Positions 56,658 to 62,524 of a stretch of 64,000 nucleotides of DNA are shown here, piece by piece (positions within the stretch are counted from its first letter, which is position 1; every line of letters begins with the position of its first letter). The notes beneath the pieces are model-generated. The model was not told the origin of the DNA, did not search any database, and saw nothing but the letters and a program-made list of their open reading frames with translations. The DNA is from CAYGYG01 sp964354155 (GTDB taxonomy: Bacteria; Hydrothermota; Tepidihabitantia; SM23-42; CAYGYG01): NCBI GenBank assembly GCA_964354155.1, contig CAYGYG010000011.1, forward strand, positions 29,119 to 93,118, written 5' to 3'. Position numbers and translations under genes: made by a program.

Positions 56658-57671
56658 ATGAAAACGAAACTTGCGATGCTTTCTTTCTTTCTGGTCGTCC
56701 TGTGCTTCGGCGAGGGCGAAGAAGTATTCGATTATCTTGACGTTATGAGAATCGGTGCCCCCCTCAGCTACCAGAATCTCAAGATATTTCCGATTCGAAT
56801 CACCCGAACTATGGACCGCAGCAGCTACTTGTGCCTTGACGAAGGGATCAAGCGCGGCTATCTCAAGATAAAAGAAGTCGGTTCCGGCAACGTCAATGAA
56901 GTTCAGGTCAGCAATACGAGCGCCAGCAAGATCTTCATCATGACCGGTGAAGTCATCGTCGGCGCCAAGCAGGACCGCATGCTCAAGGAAGACGTGCTCC
57001 TGCCGAGCAACAGCGGCTGGATATCACTGCCGGTCTACTGCACCGAGCATGGGCGCTGGACCGAGGTAAGCAAGGAGTTCAAGTCGGACGCGCTGATCGC
57101 GCCGGGCGCGGTTCGCCAGCGTGCCAAGACATCGGAAAGCCAGTCCGAAGTGTGGGATGAAATCGCGGGGACTCAAAGCCGATTGAAAGTCGCCGCGCCG
57201 ACCCAGGCATTGAAAGACGTTTACGAAGACAATGAGATCAAGCGGCTTGCCAAACCCTATGTCGGTCATTTCGGAAACCTTCCCCGGCTTTCCGCATCGA
57301 CGATCGGTGTCGTTGTGACGGTCGGAGACCGAATTGTCTGTCTCGATTTATTCACCAATCACAATCTCCTGGTCAAATTATGGGACAAGCTGTTGAAGTC
57401 ATATGCGCTGGACGCGCTTCAGGGCACCGCCGCGACCGTCTCGAAACAAGAGGTTGAGGACTTTGTCGATGGTCTTGAAGATGCCGACTTTGGAAGAAAG
57501 GACACGCCGGGTCTGGGCCGGCTGGTTGAAATCAGCACTGACGATGGCCTCGGATCAGCACTGTTGTACCGGGATGGAGTAATTCATCTTGACCTATTCC
57601 CCAAGCTCGGACCGAGCAACCCCGGCGCACAGATGGACCTTGATTTCCGGCGCCAACAGCGTGATGACTAA
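56658..57671 (+). CDS. ARPP-1/DUF6569-like secreted protein
   Basis: 337 residues. Signal peptide MKTKLAMLSFFLVVLCFGEG. The body matches the ARG and rhodanese-phosphatase-associated (ARPP-1) type: FPIRITRTMDRSSYLCLDEGIKRGYLKIKEVGSGNVNEVQVSNTSASKIFIMTGEVIVGAKQDRMLKEDVLLPSNSGWISLPVYCTEHGRW and, later, IVCLDLFTNHNLLVKLWDKLLKSYALDAL. Function is unknown, and similar proteins occur as extracellular or periplasmic components. ATG 56658 follows AAAAGGAG; TATAAT at 56634-56639 may be its -10 but no -35 is recognised. The transposon's left end lies 6 bp after its stop. Confidence 0.8.
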   Translation: MKTKLAMLSFFLVVLCFGEGEEVFDYLDVMRIGAPLSYQNLKIFPIRITRTMDRSSYLCLDEGIKRGYLKIKEVGSGNVNEVQVSNTSASKIFIMTGEVIVGAKQDRMLKEDVLLPSNSGWISLPVYCTEHGRWTEVSKEFKSDALIAPGAVRQRAKTSESQSEVWDEIAGTQSRLKVAAPTQALKDVYEDNEIKRLAKPYVGHFGNLPRLSASTIGVVVTVGDRIVCLDLFTNHNLLVKLWDKLLKSYALDALQGTAATVSKQEVEDFVDGLEDADFGRKDTPGLGRLVEISTDDGLGSALLYRDGVIHLDLFPKLGPSNPGAQMDLDFRRQQRDD

Positions 57672-57677
57672 CCCCTT

Positions 57678-58746
57678 GGGGTCAAATCTAAACACTTTAC
57701 ATGACGCCCTTGAGACAACGCTCAAGGATGGCAAAGCGCTTTCGGATCGCGGGACTCCGGGCTGATGTCTCCTGCAGTCGTCGCCGCAGCTGCGAAACCG
57801 ACATATAGTCGATACCGCCTAGCATCTGACCAATTTCCTGTTGCGTGATGTCGCTGTACCGATACAGTAGCTCAGCTACCATGCCGCGAACTACGCCATT
57901 CATACCGCGACTCTTCAGTGTTTCCTCGTCGATCCCGTATTCGCGAGCAAGAATACCAAGCAACTCCTGCGGCTCCAGTGTCGGGCAGGTAATATCCCGA
58001 TACTCGGCCTGCTCCCGGGTAGATCCTTCGTTCAGGTACCCCTTGATTCTGCAGAGAAACTCCTCATCGCCCAGAATTATTCGGTGCGTAACCTTATCAA
58101 ACGGATTGCCCAGGCCGCCCCTCAAACCATCGATCACGAATTCACGATAGGCGGAACGGCCACCAACCATCGAAAGGATCTTCTCATGATCAACAGGAGT
58201 CATGAGCTTTCGAATGCCAACATAGCCACGGAGACTGCTCCATCCGTACACTAAGGCCTGCCGCCAACGCTCGGCCCACGACCGAGATGCCCACAAACCG
58301 GAACGCACTGGATTCAGATGCAGATATCTTGATACCTCCAGCAGGTACTTGTCCGCATCAACCAAGATTGCCTTGTACCGGCCCTGATACAGATTCCCGC
58401 ATCGACGATGCCGCCAGTTGAACCAGCCGGTGTACCGGATATTGAAATGCCTCATGAACTCGGAACAGTTCGACTTCCTCGTCTGCACAAGAAGATGGAA
58501 GTGATTAGGCATCAAAGCATAGGCCAACACATTCACATGGTAGATATTCGCAGAATCCCACAGGTACGACAGGAATTTTGAACGATCCTCGTCGTCCCCG
58601 AAAATCGTCCGACGCTCGATGCCTCGACAGGCAAGGTGATAGCAGGCGCCAGGGAACTGGATTCTCAGAGGTCGTGCCATACTGTCACATCATAGTCATA
58701 TGCGATGGGTTGTCAACTCAAGTGTAAAGTGTTTAGATTTGACCCC
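57678..58746. mobile_element. REP-associated tyrosine transposase element with perfect 24-bp terminal inverted repeats
   Basis: Element of 1069 bp. The ends at 57678-57701 and 58723-58746 are perfect 24-bp inverted repeats, opening GGGGTCAAATCTAAACACTT. Between them lies a single intact Y1 transposase gene on the minus strand. The transposase stop codon falls inside the left repeat. The right repeat supplies the stop codon for the neighbouring gene at 58733-58912. No clear target-site duplication was seen at the flanks, as expected for HUH elements. Confidence 0.85.
57697..58680 (-). CDS. REP-associated tyrosine (Y1, IS200-like) transposase
   Basis: 327-residue HUH single-strand transposase. 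N-terminal Y1 domain: MARPLRIQFPGACYHLACRGI, the HUH pair in YALMPNHFHLLVQT, the catalytic Tyr in LLEVSRYLHLNPVRSG. The C-terminal region (about 200-327) has IILGDEEFLCRIKGYL and a helical DnaA domain IV-like part (ELLYRYSDITQQEIGQMLGGIDYMSVSQLRRRLQE) typical of RayT proteins. All catalytic residues are intact, so the element may be mobile. The gene runs to within the left terminal repeat. Confidence 0.93.
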   Translation of the reverse strand: MARPLRIQFPGACYHLACRGIERRTIFGDDEDRSKFLSYLWDSANIYHVNVLAYALMPNHFHLLVQTRKSNCSEFMRHFNIRYTGWFNWRHRRCGNLYQGRYKAILVDADKYLLEVSRYLHLNPVRSGLWASRSWAERWRQALVYGWSSLRGYVGIRKLMTPVDHEKILSMVGGRSAYREFVIDGLRGGLGNPFDKVTHRIILGDEEFLCRIKGYLNEGSTREQAEYRDITCPTLEPQELLGILAREYGIDEETLKSRGMNGVVRGMVAELLYRYSDITQQEIGQMLGGIDYMSVSQLRRRLQETSARSPAIRKRFAILERCLKGVM

Positions 58747-58912
58747 GGGTCCTTTTTCGGCGCCGGATCATCACGATCAGGTACACACCGAGAATGACGA
58801 GTAGTACCGGCCAATCCCGGCTGAACTTGAAGACCACGATATTATGATTCGATGCCCATATCCACAGCCCGATCACGATAAGAAGAATCCCCCAGGAGAA
58901 ACCACAGCCCAT
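58733..58912 (-). CDS. Small LiaF/LiaI-like membrane protein, 3' end replaced by transposon repeat
   Basis: 59 residues, start ATG 58912 after TAGGAGGT. Two hydrophobic stretches, about 6-22 (SWGILLIVIGLWIWAS) and 34-48 (WPVLLVILGVYLIVMI), with the FSRDWPVLLVILG motif shared with the proteins at 27304 and 60147. The last six or so residues and the TAA stop are encoded by the terminal repeat of the transposon, so the natural C terminus is probably lost or shortened. It is the last gene of the DUF2089 operon. Confidence 0.7.
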   Translation of the reverse strand: MGCGFSWGILLIVIGLWIWASNHNIVVFKFSRDWPVLLVILGVYLIVMIRRRKRTRGQI

Positions 58913-58945
58913 AAGACCTCCTAATAGTTAAGATGCTTTGCCGTT

Positions 58946-59740
58946 CTACCGGGCAAGCTCTCCTACCGAAATATCCCCATCGACCGACTCGACCGCTATC
59001 TTGCCCTTACCGCCATGGTAGGTGCCGCGCAACGAGTTCTTCCGCTGATCCTTGTTGTCCAGAGCAAGCGTACAGTCCACCGTGCCATGCTTCGAGTAGA
59101 GGTCGAGCGCCGCTGATGCATCCGATTTCAGGAACAGCGTGATATCGCCGCTGCGGCTGCTTAGCGATACATTCGTGACTTCAAGCAGTTCAAGACTGAC
59201 GTCGCCGGAAACGACCGCGGCCGTGAAATCACCCTTGATATTCTTGGCGGCAATGTCGCCCGATGCCGTGTACAGACTGGTCCGGCTTTCGAGGTTCTCG
59301 ATCCGGATATCGCCCGAGACCCCGGTTACCTTGACCTCGACGGCACGCGGGACCTCGATTTCGACGTCACCGCTTATGGTCTTTATGAAGACCTCGTCGC
59401 CCAGATCCTCAACATGACCGATGCCGTCACGGCGCACCGTTATCCGGTCGCCGTCCACGCCCTTGATCAGAAGATCGCCCGACACGCCCTTGAAGGACAT
59501 CCGTTTCTTGCCGGCAAACTCGGTCCGGGCCGCCGCATCGCTACCCGTGAAAGGGTGGGCAAACCTCATCGATTTACAGACGACATCCGGGATCTCGAAG
59601 ATGTCCGCCAGGTCAACGCTGATGCCCCGGCCCCGGCGCCGCGGTTCGCCCAGCGCCTCGAGCAGGCGGGCCGCTTCTTCCGCGTTGATCTTGCCTTCCT
59701 CGAGCAGTTTGAGCACCCTAAGCCGCTCGTTCTCACTCAA
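58946..59740 (-). CDS. DUF4097 beta-helix protein with SHOCT-like N terminus
   Basis: 264 residues, no signal peptide. Residues 1-35 are a SHOCT-like helix pair (ENERLRVLKLLEEGKINAEEAARLLEALGE). The remainder is a series of short beta repeats with the SGD motif, the DUF4097 pattern seen in LiaX/YvlB-type proteins of cell-envelope stress systems: KGVSGDLLIKGVDGDRI, KTISGDVEIEV, TGVSGDIRIENLE, TASGDIAAKNIKGDF, VVSGDVSLELL, SRSGDITLFL. TTG 59740 is the start, with GGAGG 6 nt upstream, and overlaps the previous gene by 8 nt. Likely a membrane-surface or scaffold protein that responds to envelope damage; function not established. Confidence 0.85.
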   Translation of the reverse strand: MSENERLRVLKLLEEGKINAEEAARLLEALGEPRRRGRGISVDLADIFEIPDVVCKSMRFAHPFTGSDAAARTEFAGKKRMSFKGVSGDLLIKGVDGDRITVRRDGIGHVEDLGDEVFIKTISGDVEIEVPRAVEVKVTGVSGDIRIENLESRTSLYTASGDIAAKNIKGDFTAAVVSGDVSLELLEVTNVSLSSRSGDITLFLKSDASAALDLYSKHGTVDCTLALDNKDQRKNSLRGTYHGGKGKIAVESVDGDISVGELAR

Positions 59741-60137
59741 TGTACACCTCCACCTTTTCTCGCTTGCCTTCGTCCCATACTTCGGCGATGGTCAGTTTAC
59801 CGGCCGCGCCCAGTTCGCTCACCATCTTCTCCAGTTCGTCGACCTTGAGCTCGCCGATGTTGACTTGCTTATCTCTCACGTTGATCTTGAAATCCTGAGG
59901 GAGCACCGAATGAAGGCTGCCTCCGAACCGAACGAAGGTCGTCACAACCGACCACGGGATATCCACGCGAACCCTGGGTTCGGTCTTACCTTCACTGAAG
60001 ACGCGCACGCGTAAGTGCCGGGCCGGCTCCTTGTCATCCTTCAGCGCATCAATCAAGCGTGCCGCCTCGTCCGCGGTGATTTTCTTCTCCTCAAGAAGCC
60101 TGAGTACTTTGATCATTTCTTCGTTACCTGGTGCCAT
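59733..60137 (-). CDS. SHOCT-domain protein
   Basis: 134 residues from ATG 60137 (GTG 60140 is an alternative, but Shine-Dalgarno spacing favours the ATG). N-terminal SHOCT-like helix pair EEMIKVLRLLEEKKITADEAARLIDALK, then VRVFSEGKTEPRVRVDIPWSVVTTFVRFGGSLHSVLPQDFKINVRDKQVNIGELKVDELEKMVSEL, a short conserved beta-alpha module. Same N-terminal part as the downstream DUF4097 protein, suggesting the two interact or arose by duplication. No membrane helix. Confidence 0.8.
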   Translation of the reverse strand: MAPGNEEMIKVLRLLEEKKITADEAARLIDALKDDKEPARHLRVRVFSEGKTEPRVRVDIPWSVVTTFVRFGGSLHSVLPQDFKINVRDKQVNIGELKVDELEKMVSELGAAGKLTIAEVWDEGKREKVEVYIE

Positions 60138-60146
60138 CACTGCCTC

Positions 60147-60326
60147 CTAACCTTGCCCGCACCGTTTGGAAATAGAAGACATCAATTGAAGCACGCCGAT
60201 GGCCACGATGATCAAAGGCCAATCGCGCCGCCAGATGATATCCACCCAGCCCATCTTCGAAAACCAAACCAGCAGTCCAAGCGCGATCAAAAACACGGGA
60301 CCGACTACTGAATAGTATCGTTTCAT
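60147..60326 (-). CDS. Small LiaF/LiaI-like membrane protein
   Basis: 59 residues from ATG 60326 after AAAGGAG. Two membrane helices, about 6-22 (SVVGPVFLIALGLLVWFS) and 34-49 (WPLIIVAIGVLQLM), with the turn WRRDWP between, as in the proteins at 58733 and 27304. This is a recurrent module of this genome, likely sensing membrane state or anchoring the SHOCT/DUF4097 partners encoded beside it. Confidence 0.75.
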   Translation of the reverse strand: MKRYYSVVGPVFLIALGLLVWFSKMGWVDIIWRRDWPLIIVAIGVLQLMSSISKRCGQG

Positions 60327-60398
60327 TTCAGCTCCTTTCCTTTGCCTTCGGCATCGATTACAGCGATTGAATAGATAGCGATTGTTCCATTACTCCAT

Positions 60399-60755
60399 TC
60401 ACCTTCTCTTCTGCCTGAGAATCTCGACCGCCTCATCAACCGTCATCTTGCCCTGGGCAATCGCATCATAGACATCAGTCTCATCATCGATCGGCGAAAG
60501 CTTAAGGCTCTTCAGCAGTTCCTCAATCCTGGCCTTGACCGTAGGGTATGAAATGCCAAGCACTTTCTCGATTTTCCTGATGTTACCCTCGCATCTCAGA
60601 TAGAGCCTCAGGAATTCGTGCTGTTCATTGGGCAGACGGCAGAACTCGCAGACTTCGAAGTCACCCTTCACGGCGATACCGCACGAAGGACATTTCAGCT
60701 CGCTAATCAATAATCGTGAACTACACGTTGGGCAATCTAAGATTATCTTATTCAT
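60399..60755 (-). CDS. DUF2089 regulator-like protein
   Basis: 118 residues. N-terminal zinc ribbon (ILDCPTCSSRLLISELKCPSCG, two CxxC) and a second pair ECEFC-like VCEFCRLPNEQHEFLRLYLRCEGNIRKIEKVLGISYPTVKARIEELLKSL, in which GNIRKIEKVLGISYPTVKARI is a clear helix-turn-helix. The C-terminal SHOCT-like helix ends DAIAQGKMTVDEAVEILRQ. The family is a likely transcription regulator. ATG 60755 starts 6 nt after the promoter -10 box. The palindrome filling the promoter spacer (60768-60782) makes autoregulation likely. Confidence 0.85.
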   Translation of the reverse strand: MNKIILDCPTCSSRLLISELKCPSCGIAVKGDFEVCEFCRLPNEQHEFLRLYLRCEGNIRKIEKVLGISYPTVKARIEELLKSLKLSPIDDETDVYDAIAQGKMTVDEAVEILRQKRR

Positions 60756-60761
60756 GACGCC

Positions 60762-60789
60762 ATTATACTTAATATTATTAAGCTGTCAA
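60762..60789 (-). promoter_or_regulatory. Promoter with palindromic operator for the DUF2089 operon
   Basis: Minus strand TTGACA (60784-60789), 16-bp spacer, TATAAT (60762-60767), 6 nt to ATG 60755. The spacer contains the perfect 15-bp palindrome CTTAATA-A-TATTAAG (60768-60782), positioned where a bound dimer would block RNA polymerase. Confidence 0.75.
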
Positions 60790-60893
60790 TAGTAAAGTAT
60801 TGAATTTCTTAGTGATTCATGATAGAATACAATGTCTGCAATACCAAAGGTTATGAAATAAGGTTATCGTTGGCACTACTGCTCATCAGTTAT

Positions 60894-60930
60894 GGGCATG
60901 CATGCCCCCACCTCGCGGACGAATTCGTCC
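60894..60930. other. Two adjacent perfect 14-bp palindromes
   Basis: GGGCATGCATGCCC (60894-60907) and GGACGAATTCGTCC (60917-60930) stand 9 bp apart between the DUF2089 promoter and the end of the M50 gene. No T tract follows on either strand. They may be protein-binding sites or a transcription barrier. No coding sequence is supported in 60790-60953. Confidence 0.4.
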
Positions 60931-60953
60931 CCTCAGCCAATCCCGTTCCCCCT

Positions 60954-62045
60954 TCACGTCAGGAACCGGTACGCCTCGCCAATATCGTCGATCGTGAGCA
61001 GTCCTTTGAGTTGATTGTTCTCAAACACCGGCACCGCCGTTTGCCGGTGGGAAGCCATCCTTTGCTGAACATCGAAAAGCGAATCACCCGGCGCCGCGGA
61101 AATAAAGTCGGTACGCATCACGGTGCTGATCGCAATCAGCGGGTGATGTTGGTGCACGGCTCGGTAGATTTCGGATTTAGTTAGCAGGCCAACCACCTTA
61201 CCCTGGTCGACAATCGGGAAATCGGATTGAAAGCCGTGCAGGGCAAGCGCAACCGCCCGCGCAACCTGGTCACTGGGGGCCAATACTTGAGGGTCGGCCG
61301 AATAGGCATCCTCAACCCGGATACCCTTGAGTGCCGCTTTTAGCACGCCCGCGCGACCCTCTTGCATGGCGCCAACGAATATGAACACGGCAATCAAGAC
61401 CAGGAAGATGTTGCCGGACATAAATCCCCAGAAGCCCATCGCAAATGCCATGACTTCACCGACTACCACCGCAATTTTCGTCGCGCGGGTTTGACCAAGA
61501 CGCATCGCCAGAAGCGAGCGCAGAACCCGTCCCCCATCCATCGGGAAAGCCGGCAGCATGTTGAATACACCCAGGACTATGTTGGCCACGACCAGATACG
61601 TCAGCAGGGCTTCAAGACTCGTGCTGGCCAGAATCCGGCGCAGCGCATCAACACTGAGCTCGAGCTCTATGCCCAGCACGCGACCCAGCACGTAGAGCAG
61701 GCCTGCGATCATGAAGCTCGTCAGTGGTCCGACAATCGCCACGACAAACTCCTGCCCGGGCTTTTCAGGCATTGACTCCATCCGCGATACACCGCCGATC
61801 GGAAGAAGCACTATCTCCTTTACCCTCGCGCCGAACCTAATCGCTTGAAGGCTGTGGGCGAATTCATGAATCACTACCGAGAGGAAAAGCAGGGTTATTG
61901 CGACAACCCCGAACAAGGCACCACCGACGCCGCGGTTCTGCACAACATACCAGCTGTAAGCCGCCCAGATCAGAACAAAGAAAAAGGTCAGGTGCAGCTT
62001 GACACTGATGCCCTTGAATCTAAATAGTTCTATCGACCATCGCAT
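60954..62045 (-). CDS. Site-2 protease family M50 membrane peptidase with CBS pair
   Basis: 363-residue intramembrane metalloprotease. Zinc site H60-E61-x-x-H64 in VVIHEFAHSLQAIRFG, and the third-ligand motif NMLPAFPMDGGRVLRS around residue 162-177. At least six membrane helices to about residue 240. From about 245 two CBS domains follow (VEDAYSADPQVLAPSDQVARAVALALHGFQSDFPIVDQGKVVGLLTKSEIYRAV and ISTVMRTDFISAAPGD..VFENNQLKGLLTIDDIG), which may sense adenylate ligands. Typical of SpoIVFB-like or Rip proteins releasing membrane-tethered regulators; candidate partners include the anti-sigma factor at 23676, but no link is shown. A weak promoter-like stretch lies before the ATG. Confidence 0.92.
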   Translation of the reverse strand: MRWSIELFRFKGISVKLHLTFFFVLIWAAYSWYVVQNRGVGGALFGVVAITLLFLSVVIHEFAHSLQAIRFGARVKEIVLLPIGGVSRMESMPEKPGQEFVVAIVGPLTSFMIAGLLYVLGRVLGIELELSVDALRRILASTSLEALLTYLVVANIVLGVFNMLPAFPMDGGRVLRSLLAMRLGQTRATKIAVVVGEVMAFAMGFWGFMSGNIFLVLIAVFIFVGAMQEGRAGVLKAALKGIRVEDAYSADPQVLAPSDQVARAVALALHGFQSDFPIVDQGKVVGLLTKSEIYRAVHQHHPLIAISTVMRTDFISAAPGDSLFDVQQRMASHRQTAVPVFENNQLKGLLTIDDIGEAYRFLT

Positions 62046-62119
62046 GGTTCATAGTTTAGACAATAGCCTTGGACTTTGGATTACAGACCTCTAAGGGTCG
62101 TTGCGTCCTTGTGTCACAG

Positions 62120-62195
62120 AGACGCTGGGTTGGATCACCTGATACCCTGACATACTCGAATCCCTGTGCCCTGTTTCCTGTTCCCTATTTTAGCA
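62120..62195. repeat. Short CCCTGT/CCTGTT tract beside tRNA-Arg
   Basis: CCCTGTGCCCTGTTTCCTGTTCCC-like units of 6-8 bp fill most of 62160-62188 between the M50 gene and tRNA-Arg. Another short-period intergenic family. Confidence 0.5.
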
Positions 62196-62269
62196 CGCGC
62201 CTGGCCCGGCTCGAACGGGCAGCCTGCGGGTTCGAAGCCCGCCGCTCTATCCAATTGAGCTACAGGCGC
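62196..62269 (-). tRNA. tRNA-Arg (TCG)
   Basis: 74-nt tRNA on the minus strand. Acceptor GCGCCTG/CAGGCGC with discriminator G; D stem GCTC/GAGC; anticodon stem GCGGG/CCCGC around CTTCGAA (anticodon TCG); T arm GCCCG-TTCGAGC-CGGGC. CCA is not encoded. Reads CGA codons. Confidence 0.95.
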
Positions 62270-62271
62270 GG

Positions 62272-62524
62272 AGAGTAGTTGACAATAGATAGTTGACAGT
62301 TTACAGTAATGACAAGAAACCAAAGAAGCAATGCTGCAGTAGATAGTGAGCCGTCTACACAAAACCTGCCGGCACAGTCCATCCCGAAGCGCAGGATTGT
62401 CAAGCCACTCACCAGCATTCATCGTGACATCCCTTGGCGTTGTCAACCAATTGTCAACCATTGCTCCAATTGATTGTCAACCGGATGATGCCCGTGCAAT
62501 GCTCGCCTCTTGCCCTGGATTCCG
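62272..62524. repeat. Repeats of TTGACAATAGATAGTTGACAG type
   Basis: 62276-62312 has GTTGACAATAGATAGTTGACAG-like units and 62436-62482 has the inverse TGTCAACCAATTGTCAACC units. The two tracts face each other about 150 bp apart and could pair as a long imperfect inverted repeat. No gene is supported in this gap. Confidence 0.55.

Noticed and set aside
60819..61184. Plus-strand frame near the M50 gene end
   Set aside because: More than half lies antisense to the M50 gene and it has no start context; palindromes interrupt it.
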